Shown here piece after piece: positions 1 through 6,220 of a stretch of 36,255 nt of DNA. How positions within the stretch are numbered: the first letter of the stretch is position 1; every line of letters begins with the position of its first letter. The DNA comes from Bacillaceae bacterium (GTDB lineage: Bacteria > Bacillota > Bacilli > Bacillales > Bacillaceae_G). Both the position numbers and the translations under genes were made by a program. The notes beneath the pieces were generated by a model, which was not told the origin of the DNA, searched no databases, and was given only the letters and a program-made list of their open reading frames with translations. The DNA lies in the NCBI GenBank assembly GCA_027451065.1, contig DAIDKD010000003.1:1-36255 (forward strand), written 5' to 3'.

Positions 1-6
1 ATCATT

Positions 7-15
7 CATAAAATA
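7..15 (+). promoter_or_regulatory. Possible sigma-K type -10 element
   Basis: CATAAAATA fits the mother-cell sigma-K -10 pattern CATAnnnTA and lies about 34 bases before the start codon of the small coat-like protein. The matching -35 element would fall outside the window, and AT-rich DNA gives such matches by chance, so this is weak support. Confidence 0.3.
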
Positions 16-48
16 ATAGATGATGATACGTGAAAAAGGAGGTTCATA

Positions 49-207
49 ATGAAGATGTATCAGCATGTTAGACCAATGTATGAAGAGTTTCCACCATATG
101 TTTATCCAGTGCAACCCCAAGGGCAATTGTTTCCTAATAAAATGCTTTACCCAACAGGATATCAAAAGCAAGTAAACTGCAATTGTGGGGGGAAAAAATA
201 TTTTTAA
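49..207 (+). CDS. Small Tyr/Pro-rich protein, possible spore coat component (52 aa)
   Basis: The frame runs from ATG to TAA with a strong ribosome binding site (AAAGGAGG at 35-42, six bases before the ATG). The 52-residue product is rich in Tyr, Pro and Gln and ends with a Cys-Asn-Cys-Gly-Gly motif followed by a Lys-Lys-Tyr-Phe tail. It has no membrane segment. Small Tyr/Pro/Cys proteins of this kind are common among Bacillus coat proteins, and a sigma-K-like -10 element lies just upstream, so a role in the coat is my inference. I recognise no named family. A strong bidirectional terminator follows at once. It is too short for most gene finders, but the binding site makes it a credible gene. 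Confidence 0.65.
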   Translation: MKMYQHVRPMYEEFPPYVYPVQPQGQLFPNKMLYPTGYQKQVNCNCGGKKYF

Positions 208-231
208 CTAGTAAAAATACTTTTTGAACAA

Positions 232-275
232 AACAAAGAAAGGGGGTAGTCTGTAAAGACACCCCTTTCTTTGTT
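232..275. terminator. Bidirectional terminator between convergent genes
   Basis: A stem of about 14 bp (AACAAAGAAAGGGG against CCCCTTTCTTTGTT) is flanked by a T run on the plus side and by A residues that become a U run on the minus side. It ends both the 52-aa gene and the minus-strand gene whose stop codon is at 277-279. Confidence 0.85.
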
Positions 276-276
276 T

Positions 277-1284
277 TTAGTGCGAAATCGAGATTAGTTG
301 TCCTGTGTTATCAATAAATAATTTCACGTTATTTTCTTTTGTTGTTGCCAAGCCAAGACCGGATAACTTTTCTTTGCAGTCATCAATAAATTGTGGTAAT
401 GCTTTAATTTGCATCAACTCAGAGCTGTTGATAAATTCTTGAATGCAGTCAGTTAAAGAGCGGAAATCATGGATCAAGGCTTCTTTTTCTCTTTTGCTCT
501 CTTCTAATTGATTGCGAAGAAGTTGAAGTTCTAGTTCAACGTTTTCAAATTTTTGTGATGTTTCGCTTTTTTGGGCTGCAATAGATGATAAGTTATAAAT
601 TCCTTCCATCAAACGATACATGCTATCATTACCATTTTCTTGAGCTTGATGAATTGCTTGGAAATTATTAATCATTCCAGATAACAGCTTCACAAAGTTT
701 TTTTCAGAATACTCTACTGTTGAATTTGGAGCAGGTTCGACTGCCGGCTCTTCTTTTTGTGCTATCGTTTGCGCTTTTTGCGCGACCGTTTGCTCATTTT
801 GCGCTGCTAATCTTATTTTTTCGCTTTTCGGTACAAATCCTGCATCTGTTCTTTTCTTTCTACCAGGTTTACTTTTTATAATGTTCTCAAATGGTAGATG
901 ATTTTTCTTCACTTTGTAGTAGGTATTTTGTAACTGACTAGGTGTTTTCGGAAAAATATTGACCCCTTCATTGCTCAATTGTTGAGAAATATCAATAATA
1001 TTCACACCATAATCTACGCAAAGTTGATAACATTCAAATAATAACTCTAATTCTATCCCTAACCAACTAATATCTGTCAGTTTATATTTCTCATTTCCTC
1101 CAAGGGCTTCGATTTCTTTATAAAATGAGACCATCAGTTGGTAAATTTTTTTTAGTTGTTGGTCGTTTGCTTTCCACTCATAAGCAAGATTTTCTAGTTG
1201 CTCATTTACTTCAATATCTGAATCAGCATTTTCGACTAATTTCTTCACAGATAATAAAATATCTGTCGGTTGGAATTTTTCCAT
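277..1284 (-). CDS. Myb/SANT-like (RsfA/YlbO-type) DNA-binding protein with coiled coil, 335 aa
   Basis: The product has three visible parts. Residues about 70-135 contain a helical segment with KTPSQLQNTYYKVKKNH, which resembles the recognition helix of the Myb/SANT-like domain of the Bacillus prespore regulator RsfA and its relative YlbO. A basic KPGRKKR stretch near 140-146 looks like an AT-hook. Residues about 240-290 form a Glu/Lys/Leu-rich coiled coil. No membrane segment or enzyme motif is visible. The start has a strong binding site (GGAGG at 1293-1297 on the plus numbering) and a good sigma-A promoter. I infer a transcription or chromosome-binding factor; the family link is by eye and the first helices of the Myb fold are degenerate. 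The repeated AQKAQTIAQK segment near 167-177 is a Gln/Ala linker. Confidence 0.55.
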   Translation of the reverse strand: MEKFQPTDILLSVKKLVENADSDIEVNEQLENLAYEWKANDQQLKKIYQLMVSFYKEIEALGGNEKYKLTDISWLGIELELLFECYQLCVDYGVNIIDISQQLSNEGVNIFPKTPSQLQNTYYKVKKNHLPFENIIKSKPGRKKRTDAGFVPKSEKIRLAAQNEQTVAQKAQTIAQKEEPAVEPAPNSTVEYSEKNFVKLLSGMINNFQAIHQAQENGNDSMYRLMEGIYNLSSIAAQKSETSQKFENVELELQLLRNQLEESKREKEALIHDFRSLTDCIQEFINSSELMQIKALPQFIDDCKEKLSGLGLATTKENNVKLFIDNTGQLISISH

Positions 1285-1329
1285 TTAAAAACCCTCCTTG
1301 AATTTCCCCATAATATCTCCCTAGGTAAT

Positions 1330-1357
1330 AGTATAGGGCTTTTTTATAATATTTCAA
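1330..1357 (-). promoter_or_regulatory. Sigma-A promoter of the Myb-like gene
   Basis: Reading the minus strand, TTGAAA (1352-1357) and TATACT (1330-1335) are 16 bp apart, close to the vegetative consensus. The start codon is at 1284, so the leader would be about 40 nucleotides. Confidence 0.6.
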
Positions 1358-1434
1358 GTTATTTGTTTTTTTTAAAACGTACTTTTTAGTAATAAATATA
1401 ATGGGTGTTCGAATCCAAAATTCTAAGCTCTTAT

Positions 1435-1442
1435 GTTATATT
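1435..1442 (+). promoter_or_regulatory. Extended -10 promoter, TGTTATATT
   Basis: TG-T-TATATT spans 1434-1442 and has no clear -35 box. The same ATGTTATATT word precedes the genes at 11600 and 15213, which supports a real promoter motif. The start codon at 1471 lies about 29 bases downstream of the -10. Confidence 0.4.
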
Positions 1443-1470
1443 ATCAATATGGAGAAAGGAGAGGGGAAGA

Positions 1471-1914
1471 ATGGGTTGGGTAGTAAAAAATTTCAATGAA
1501 TTAACGAATAAAGAACTACATGATATTTTTCGAATACGAGTGGATGTTTTTGTGGTTGAGCAAAATTGCGCATATCCAGAGGTGGATGGGAAGGATATTC
1601 AGGCAATGCACCTTTTTAAAAAAGAGAATGATACAATAATTGCGTATGCTAGACTTTTACCCCCAGGAGTTTCTTATGTCCAAGCATCAATTGGTAGAGT
1701 ATTAGTGGATAAGAACTATCGTGGAAAGAAATTAGGTCACGAATTAATCGAAAGGGCATTGGTGATGATTCAAAGGCATTTGAATGAGACAACAGTGAAA
1801 ATCCAAGCCCAATCTCATTTACAGTCTTTCTATGGATCTTTTGGGTTTGCTCCGATATCAGAAGAATATTTGGAGGATAATATCCCTCATATTGATATGC
1901 TTTTAGCGTATTAA
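1471..1914 (+). CDS. ElaA-like GNAT N-acetyltransferase (147 aa)
   Basis: The product is a GNAT fold enzyme of the ElaA type, expected to move an acetyl group from acetyl-CoA to a small amine; the substrate is unknown. Visible marks are the ElaA-like opening FNELTNKELHDIFRIRVDVF with the downstream VVEQNCAYPEVDGKD, the acetyl-CoA loop IGRVLVDKNYRGKKLGHEL and the closing FYGSFGFAPISEEYLEDNIPH. I chose the ATG at 1471 because GGAGAAAGGAGAGGGG lies just before it and because family members begin near this point; an upstream in-frame start at 1405 lies ahead of the likely promoter. The length agrees with the family (about 150 residues). It is a single-gene unit. Confidence 0.85.
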   Translation: MGWVVKNFNELTNKELHDIFRIRVDVFVVEQNCAYPEVDGKDIQAMHLFKKENDTIIAYARLLPPGVSYVQASIGRVLVDKNYRGKKLGHELIERALVMIQRHLNETTVKIQAQSHLQSFYGSFGFAPISEEYLEDNIPHIDMLLAY

Positions 1915-1939
1915 GTATTCAGTTCAGGGTATTTTTGTA

Positions 1940-1945
1940 TATAAT
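1940..1945 (+). promoter_or_regulatory. Possible -10 box of the phosphodiesterase operon
   Basis: TATAAT lies 75 bases before the TTG start at 2020. The best -35 (TTCAGT, 1918-1923, spacer 16) is poor, so the call rests on the perfect -10. Confidence 0.3.
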
Positions 1946-2019
1946 AGTAGTATCATTTACAATAGCACCAGTAATATGAGAACACTCAAAGAAAATGAAT
2001 TTTTCAGGAGGGGAATCAA

Positions 2020-2565
2020 TTGAAATTTGTATTTGTATCAGATATTCATGGATCATTGTTTTATGCAAAGAAAGGTTTAGAAGCATTTGAAAGGGAGCAG
2101 GGAGAACAGTTAATATTACTAGGGGATGAGATGTACCATGGGCCGAGAAATCCGCTACCTAAGGAATACAATCCGGCAGAAGTCGCTAATTATTTAAATG
2201 AATATAAGGAAAAAATTATTGCGGTCCGTGGCAACTGCGATTCTGAGGTGGATCAAATGTTATTGGATTTTCCAATATTAGGTGACTATGCGGTGCTATA
2301 CACAGGAACAAGAAGGGTATTCGTCACTCATGGGCATATTTTCAATGAAGATAATCTACCACCTCTTAGTGAAGGGGATGTACTGATTCATGGACATACC
2401 CATATCCCTGTAGCAAAAAAACAAGAAGATATTTTTATTGTGAATCCAGGATCTGTTTCACTACCGAAAGAAGGCCACCCAAATACATACGGTGTCTTGG
2501 AAGATGATACGTTTTATATAAAAACCTTTGATGGGAAAATATATATGGAGATTCAATTTTCATGA
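2020..2565 (+). CDS. yfcE: YfcE/MJ0936-type metallophosphodiesterase (181 aa, TTG start)
   Basis: This is a calcineurin-like metal-dependent phosphoesterase of the YfcE/MJ0936 family, which splits phosphodiesters with two metal ions. The metal ligands can be read in order: DIH at 8-10, GD at 35-36, GNCD at 71-74, THGH at 103-106 and GHTH at 125-128. Length matches the family (about 165-185). The start is TTG, with AGGAGGGG at 2007-2014 correctly spaced before it; no better ATG exists, since the essential DIHG motif begins at residue 8. The physiological substrate is not known. Its last four bases overlap the ATG of the phosphatase gene, so the two are translationally coupled. Confidence 0.88.
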   Translation: MKFVFVSDIHGSLFYAKKGLEAFEREQGEQLILLGDEMYHGPRNPLPKEYNPAEVANYLNEYKEKIIAVRGNCDSEVDQMLLDFPILGDYAVLYTGTRRVFVTHGHIFNEDNLPPLSEGDVLIHGHTHIPVAKKQEDIFIVNPGSVSLPKEGHPNTYGVLEDDTFYIKTFDGKIYMEIQFS

Positions 2566-3032
2566 TTCGGGTGCTATTTGTTTGTTTGGGTAATATTTGT
2601 AGGTCGCCGATGGCTGAAGCTATTTTTATGAATCTTATTCGTAAAGAAGGGTTAGAGAATGAAATTCAAGTTGATTCAGCTGGAACAGGAAACTGGAATG
2701 TAGGAGAACCGCCTCACCAGGGAACGAAAAATATTTTGACAAAATACAACATTCCCTTTGGTGGAATGAGAGCAAGGCAAGTGGAAAATAAGGATTTTTC
2801 TGTATTTCAATACATTATTGCTATGGACGAGCAAAATATTGAAGACCTTTCTATGTTCGGAGGCGGCAACAAAAATATATATATAAGAAAGCTTTCAGAT
2901 TTTGTCCCGGATAGTAATTGGTCTAATGTTCCTGACCCGTATTATACAGGAGATTTTGACGAAACTTATGAATTGGTGTCGAGCGGTTGTGAGCACCTAT
3001 TAACTTTTATAAAAGATAAGGACATGCTATAA
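2562..3032 (+). CDS. yfkJ: Low-molecular-weight protein tyrosine phosphatase (YfkJ-like, 156 aa)
   Basis: The N-terminal P-loop VCLGNICRS carries the nucleophile Cys8 and Arg14 of the CX5R signature, and the general acid is Asp125 in DPYY. The fourth loop residue is Ile, as in tyrosine phosphatases, and not Thr, as in the arginine phosphatase YwlE, so I call it the YfkJ type. The length equals that of B. subtilis YfkJ. It overlaps the phosphodiesterase gene by four bases and is followed by YfkI-like and YfkH-like genes, the same order as B. subtilis yfkJ-yfkI-yfkH. That synteny supports the name. In B. subtilis this operon has been tied to stress resistance; the protein targets here are unknown. 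Confidence 0.93.
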   Translation: MIRVLFVCLGNICRSPMAEAIFMNLIRKEGLENEIQVDSAGTGNWNVGEPPHQGTKNILTKYNIPFGGMRARQVENKDFSVFQYIIAMDEQNIEDLSMFGGGNKNIYIRKLSDFVPDSNWSNVPDPYYTGDFDETYELVSSGCEHLLTFIKDKDML

Positions 3033-3067
3033 TTGTAATAATAATAGATGGAAAGGGGCAAGGTAAA

Positions 3068-3496
3068 ATGGATAAGAAAAAATTAGGTGCTATTTCATTT
3101 GTTGCTGGTTTGGCCATCGGAGCGGCGTCAAACTTATTAAATAAACAAAACCGCGAAGTTGTAAAAAGCAAAGCAACAGATATGAAAAAGAGCACTTCAG
3201 AATTAGGTGGAAAAGTAAAGGATAAAGTAAAAGATACAGTGACGACAATTGGGAATACGGTAGAAACAAAAGTAAAAAATGTCCAAAGTTCTCAACCTAA
3301 AGGTGAACAAGAGGAAGTAACTCTAATGGAGGAAGTAATGGAAGAAATAGCTTCCTCCGACCCAATTGAAGAAACCATTCCAGAGCAATTGGATGTAGCA
3401 TCAGAGCCAGAAAAGGAACTAGCTTTGGGAAACGAAGAAGTAACCGAAGAGGCAGAAGAATTATTAGAAGGTAACGGAGATATTTTAGTGAAATAA
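3068..3496 (+). CDS. YfkI-like / YtxH-type small membrane-anchored protein (142 aa)
   Basis: The N-terminus has one short hydrophobic Gly/Ala-rich segment (about residues 7-25, ISFVAGLAIGAASNLL), typical of YtxH-type general-stress proteins. A basic Lys-rich helix follows (residues 30-75), then a strongly acidic tail from about 80 to the end made of Glu, Val and Pro. No catalytic motif is present. A binding site (GGAAAGGGGCAAGG) precedes the ATG. It lies 35 bases after the phosphatase gene and 47 before the YfkH-like gene, in the position of B. subtilis yfkI. Function is unknown. Orthology is by position and general build, because low-complexity sequence like this gives little alignment signal. 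Confidence 0.65.
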   Translation: MDKKKLGAISFVAGLAIGAASNLLNKQNREVVKSKATDMKKSTSELGGKVKDKVKDTVTTIGNTVETKVKNVQSSQPKGEQEEVTLMEEVMEEIASSDPIEETIPEQLDVASEPEKELALGNEEVTEEAEELLEGNGDILVK

Positions 3497-3543
3497 AGAA
3501 AAGTGTTGGTTGGCTTGTCTAGCTGCTGAATGGAGGGACAACG

Positions 3544-4371
3544 ATGGCAGGAAAAATGGAGAATTTCTTCTCATTTATGATACGAATGTTTGAAAGATAC
3601 AAACATGAACAAGTAACAAGTATCGCTGGAGAACTTTCCTATTTTATCTTGTTGTCTTTGTTCCCTTTATTGTTTGTCATACTTCAAGTTATTTCGTACA
3701 TGCCGATTAATCAAGATGCACTCCTTGAATTTTTATATCAATATGTGCCGATAGAAGCAATGACAATTATTGAGACACTAATCAACCAAATAATAAATCA
3801 ACCTAGTAGAGGGGTGTTGTCTGTAGGGTTAATAGGAACTCTCTGGACAACTTCCCGTGGTAGCAAAGCCATTATCAGAGGTATGAATCGTGCTTTTCAT
3901 GTGAAAGAGGACAGACCTTTTTGGAAGGTAGGACTGATGTCTCTTTTGATTGTAATAGGAATCATTTTTGTGGTCATTTTTTCGTTGCTCATTCCGGTTT
4001 TTGGTGAGAGAATATTGAACCTTCTCTATCAGATATTCGATATTACTATCTTTTCTTCTTCTTTAAAATTTGGGGTAGTTCGGGTGATTGTGACGTTTAT
4101 TGTGCTGTATTGTTGCTTTACCGTTGCTTACTATATTATTCCAAATCAACATGTGTCACTACGAGAAGTGAGACCGGGCTCTTTATTTGCAACTGCTGGG
4201 TGGATGGCTACCTCTTTTTTGTTTTCCTTTTATGTGGAGAATTTTGCTAATTACTCCGCAACCTATGGAAGTATCGGTAGCATAATTGTGTTAATGACAT
4301 GGATTTATTTGTCATGTATTGTGCTGATTTTAGGTGGCATCTTAAACAGCGAACTAATTCTTCAAGAATAA
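3544..4371 (+). CDS. yfkH: YihY/UPF0761 family inner-membrane protein (YfkH-like, 275 aa)
   Basis: This is a polytopic membrane protein of the YihY (formerly BrkB / RNase BN) family. Six hydrophobic segments can be read, near residues 30-50, 90-105, 135-160, 180-200, 215-230 and 240-265. Family marks are SIAGELSYFILLSLFPLLF near 21-39, LWTTSRGSKAIIRGMNRAF near 101-119 and the closing YGSIGSIIVLMTWIYLSCIVLI. Members are often labelled ribonuclease BN, which is wrong; their molecular role is unknown, with proposals around transport. A good GGAGGG site precedes the ATG. It is the last gene of the phosphodiesterase-phosphatase-YfkI unit. Confidence 0.9.
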   Translation: MAGKMENFFSFMIRMFERYKHEQVTSIAGELSYFILLSLFPLLFVILQVISYMPINQDALLEFLYQYVPIEAMTIIETLINQIINQPSRGVLSVGLIGTLWTTSRGSKAIIRGMNRAFHVKEDRPFWKVGLMSLLIVIGIIFVVIFSLLIPVFGERILNLLYQIFDITIFSSSLKFGVVRVIVTFIVLYCCFTVAYYIIPNQHVSLREVRPGSLFATAGWMATSFLFSFYVENFANYSATYGSIGSIIVLMTWIYLSCIVLILGGILNSELILQE

Positions 4372-4400
4372 AGAGCAGTAGATTGTCCATACTATGATTG

Positions 4401-4457
4401 TTGTACACGAAAAGGCGTTAGTCGACTTGACTAACTCGCCGAAGCAAGAAAGTACAA
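4401..4457 (+). repeat. Hairpin element just upstream of the 37-aa gene
   Basis: A 10-bp stem (GGCGTTAGTC at 4414-4423 against GACTAA-CT-CGCC at 4429-4440, two-base bulge) sits inside an outer 6-bp pairing TTGTAC (4401-4406) / GTACAA (4452-4457). The right outer arm abuts and slightly overlaps the ribosome binding site at 4456-4463. The words GAAAAG.CGT.A and GTCGAC..TTGACTAA are shared with the element at 4621-4680, so both look like decayed copies of one repeat. Confidence 0.5.
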
Positions 4458-4470
4458 AGGAGGCATAGTA

Positions 4471-4584
4471 ATGAGCAACAATAAGAAGAATCATAATAAT
4501 AAAAACAATAAAAAGAAAAATAGCAGCTCACAGCCAAAGCATAAAACAAGCGGCGGAGCAAATGGATCTAACGATTATCACTAA
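4471..4584 (+). CDS. Very small Asn/Lys-rich basic protein (37 aa)
   Basis: An ATG with an excellent binding site (AAAGGAGG at 4456-4463) opens a 37-codon frame ending in TAA. The product is almost only Asn, Lys, Ser, His and Gly, with a Lys/Asn core and the tail SGGANGSNDYH. This composition is typical of minor small acid-soluble spore proteins or small nucleic-acid-binding proteins, but I cannot match it to a named Ssp family. It lies between the YfkH-like gene and the SE1561-type gene, in a stretch rich in repeats, and a terminator follows. Translation is likely from the binding site; function is unknown. Confidence 0.6.
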   Translation: MSNNKKNHNNKNNKKKNSSSQPKHKTSGGANGSNDYH

Positions 4585-4599
4585 GTAAGAAAAACGAAA

Positions 4600-4636
4600 G
4601 CTAGGCGCTGGAGCTAGACACTGAGAAAAGCGTAAG
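4600..4636 (+). repeat. Fragment of a dispersed Bacillaceae intergenic repeat
   Basis: GCTAGGCGCTGGAGCTAGAC (4600-4619) is followed by GAGAAAAGCGTAAG. The first word recurs in inverted orientation at 4993-5012 (as GTCCAACTCTAGCGCCTAGC), and the second resembles the inner end of that copy. I recall closely similar words scattered between genes in many Bacillaceae genomes; that is from memory, not a search. Confidence 0.6.
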
Positions 4637-4637
4637 T

Positions 4638-4687
4638 GGGTGTGGAAATTGGTCGACAATTGACTAATTTTCACACCCCTAATTTTT
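4638..4687 (+). terminator. Terminator after the 37-aa gene
   Basis: A 17-bp stem with two G-U pairs runs from GGGTGTGGAAATTGGTC (4638-4654) to its partner at 4662-4678, with a T run at 4683-4687. It also holds sequence shared with the hairpin at 4401-4457. Confidence 0.75.
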
Positions 4688-4717
4688 GTGCTGAAGGTTT
4701 TTCTTATAGGGAAAAGA

Positions 4718-4726
4718 TGGTATAAT
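4718..4726 (+). promoter_or_regulatory. Extended -10 promoter of the SE1561-type gene
   Basis: TG-G-TATAAT is a perfect extended -10 box. Transcription should begin near 4733, which rules out the ATG at 4725 as start of the following gene. Confidence 0.55.
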
Positions 4727-4757
4727 GCAAGAAAAATGTTTAGAAAAGAGGCATATG

Positions 4758-4922
4758 ATGGAACAAGAGAACAAAGTGACTGTACTAAAAGAACGATTAA
4801 GCTCGTTTATGGAAGTAATTGATGAAATAAATCCAGAAGAAGTAGAACTAGCAGATGTAGATCGCCTATTGGCAATACTAGAAGAACTAGAAAAGCAATG
4901 TGCCCAAGTGAAAAATAGTTAA
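4758..4922 (+). CDS. SE1561 family small protein (54 aa)
   Basis: The product is a short acidic helical protein with the pattern VLKERLSSFMEVIDEI ... LADVDRLLAILEELEKQC, which I recognise as the SE1561 family found across Bacillaceae and Staphylococcus. Its function is not known. The start is ATG 4755 or 4758; I chose 4758 because GAGG at 4748-4751 is better spaced for it. An in-frame ATG at 4725 lies inside the promoter -10 box and so cannot be used. The gene is its own unit, with a promoter at 4718 and a very long hairpin directly after the stop codon, and it is flanked by inverted copies of an intergenic repeat. Confidence 0.8.
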   Translation: MEQENKVTVLKERLSSFMEVIDEINPEEVELADVDRLLAILEELEKQCAQVKNS

Positions 4923-4976
4923 GTAAGAAGGGGGTTAGGAAGATGGCAACTGCCATTTTCCTAACCCCCTTCTTAC
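4923..4976 (+). terminator. 26-bp inverted repeat directly after the stop codon
   Basis: The arms 4923-4948 and 4951-4976 pair in 25 Watson-Crick pairs plus one G-U. The hairpin begins at the first base after the stop codon. No T run follows on the plus strand, so it is not a textbook intrinsic terminator, though it could stop polymerase or protect the 3' end. Confidence 0.6.
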
Positions 4977-4992
4977 GAGAAAGTATAAGTTT

Positions 4993-5113
4993 GTCCAACT
5001 CTAGCGCCTAGCCTCTACGCATCAAATAACCTTTGCACCGTAAAGGGAAAAAGCGCCTTTAGTTGCAAAGAACATTGGCTGAGGCTGTTCAAGGCGCTTG
5101 CACTTTTCTTTAC
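4993..5113 (-). repeat. Intergenic repeat, near-complete copy in inverted orientation
   Basis: It runs from GTCCAACTCTAGCGCCTAGC (4993-5012) to GGCGCTTGCACTTTTC (ending 5108). Within it AAGCGCCTT (5051-5059) pairs with AAGGCGCTT (5091-5099), extended by GTAAAG (5040-5045) with CTTTAC (5108-5113). The minus strand reads GAAAAGTGCAAGCGCC at its start, resembling the GAAAAGCGTAAG word at 4625-4636. The opposite orientation of this copy and of 4600-4636 brackets the SE1561-type gene. Confidence 0.6.
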
Positions 5114-5192
5114 TTGTAAAAAAAATTTCTCCACATGTTTGTTGAAAACAAGTAAATACTAGTAGTAAACATGTTGAGAAAGGACGCACGAA

Positions 5193-6005
5193 ATGAAGAA
5201 AAAAATATATTTTCTCCTTTTTCTTTGTATCATAACTACACAATCAGTTTTTGCATATTCAACAACCCCTCTTCATTGGGGAATTCCTTCAGCGAAAAAT
5301 GAAGAGTCTCCTTATCCAGGAAAAGAATTTGATGAAATAACTAAAAAATATGATGCCATTTATATGGAAAATACGACAGAAAAAAATGTCTATCTTACAT
5401 TTGATAATGGTTATGAAAATGGCTTTACTCCAAAAATTTTAGACATTTTGAAAGAAAAAAAAGTACCTGCTACTTTTTTTATTACAGGCCAGTTTGTAAC
5501 CGAACATCCGAATTTAGTTAGGCGGATGGTGGAAGAAGGGCATATTGTTGGCAATCATACATGGCGACATCCTAATTTGACTACAGTAGATGATGCTCGA
5601 TTTGAAAAAGAGCTTCGTACGTTAAAAGAGGAAGTAGCGAAAATAACAAAGCAAAAAGAAATGAAATACATGCGTCCTCCTGAAGGAATCTTTAGTGAGA
5701 AAACATTAGCTATGGCAAAGGGTTTAGGGTACACTCATGTTCTTTGGTCCCTTGCTTTCATGGATTGGGATGTGCAAAACCAACGTGGGTCCCAGTATGC
5801 TTTTGATAATGTTACTAAGAAGATTCACCCAGGGGCTGTCATTCTGCTGCATACTATTTCCAGTGACAATGCAGAGGCACTAAGCTCAATCATTGATGAC
5901 TTACGAAAAAAAGGCTATGAATTCCAATCTTTAGATGGTTTAGTAGATGGAAAAAATAGCAAAGAGCATCAATTTTATCCACCGAGGTGGAAACGTGAAT
6001 CTTAA
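5193..6005 (+). CDS. pdaA: PdaA, muramic-delta-lactam-forming peptidoglycan N-acetylmuramic acid deacetylase (270 aa)
   Basis: PdaA removes the acetyl group from N-acetylmuramic acid in the spore cortex, on the way to muramic delta-lactam, which lets germination lytic enzymes act. Residues 1-21 form a signal peptide ending SVFA, so the enzyme is exported. The polysaccharide deacetylase domain shows TFDNGYENG (Asp71, Asn72; the Asp-Asn variant is usual for PdaA), the metal ligands His122 and His126 in GNHTWRH, RPPEG at 161-165 and LLHT near 219-222. Length agrees with B. subtilis PdaA (263). An AAAGGA site precedes the ATG. It stands alone between a repeat element and a strong terminator. In B. 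subtilis the gene is under sigma-G; I see no convincing sigma-G promoter here. Confidence 0.93.
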   Translation: MKKKIYFLLFLCIITTQSVFAYSTTPLHWGIPSAKNEESPYPGKEFDEITKKYDAIYMENTTEKNVYLTFDNGYENGFTPKILDILKEKKVPATFFITGQFVTEHPNLVRRMVEEGHIVGNHTWRHPNLTTVDDARFEKELRTLKEEVAKITKQKEMKYMRPPEGIFSEKTLAMAKGLGYTHVLWSLAFMDWDVQNQRGSQYAFDNVTKKIHPGAVILLHTISSDNAEALSSIIDDLRKKGYEFQSLDGLVDGKNSKEHQFYPPRWKRES

Positions 6006-6054
6006 TAAATTGTTTCTGTAACTGAATGAAAAGTATGGTAATTAATAAGAAGAC

Positions 6055-6113
6055 AAGAAGGCCCAACCAAACAACTCCTTAATTTATCGTGGGTGATTTG
6101 GTTGGGCCTTCTT
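6055..6113 (+). terminator. Terminator of pdaA
   Basis: A perfect 17-bp stem (AAGAAGGCCCAACCAAA at 6055-6071 with 6097-6113) encloses a 25-base loop. An ATG at 6089 in frame with the next gene falls inside this terminator, which is why that start was rejected. Confidence 0.85.
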
Positions 6114-6174
6114 ATAAGATTGTAGTAAACGGAGGCTTTTCTCCTTTTTGTCATAATCCTTATAATAGCTTTTA

Positions 6175-6183
6175 TGTTATACT
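6175..6183 (+). promoter_or_regulatory. Extended -10 promoter, TGTTATACT
   Basis: TG-T-TATACT lies 38 bases before the start of rlmCD. A second candidate, TATAAT at 6161-6166, lies just upstream; neither has a good -35 box. Confidence 0.4.
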
Positions 6184-6220
6184 ACTTTATAGAAATAAGG
6201 AAAAAGTTTGGAGAAATGAA

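Noticed and set aside
3497-3543. Remnant of the intergenic repeat between the YfkI-like and YfkH-like genes (TTGTCTAGCTGCTG)
   Set aside because: The shared word is too short to be told from chance.
5109-5174. Sigma-G promoter or operator upstream of pdaA
   Set aside because: Interlocking inverted repeats (TTTACTTGT/ACAAGTAAA, ACATGTTT/AAACATGT) are present, but no spaced pair fits the sigma-G -35 and -10 patterns.
6089-6220. N-terminal extension of the rRNA methyltransferase from 6089
   Set aside because: The ATG lies within the pdaA terminator and upstream of the likely promoters; the extension is not part of the TRAM domain.
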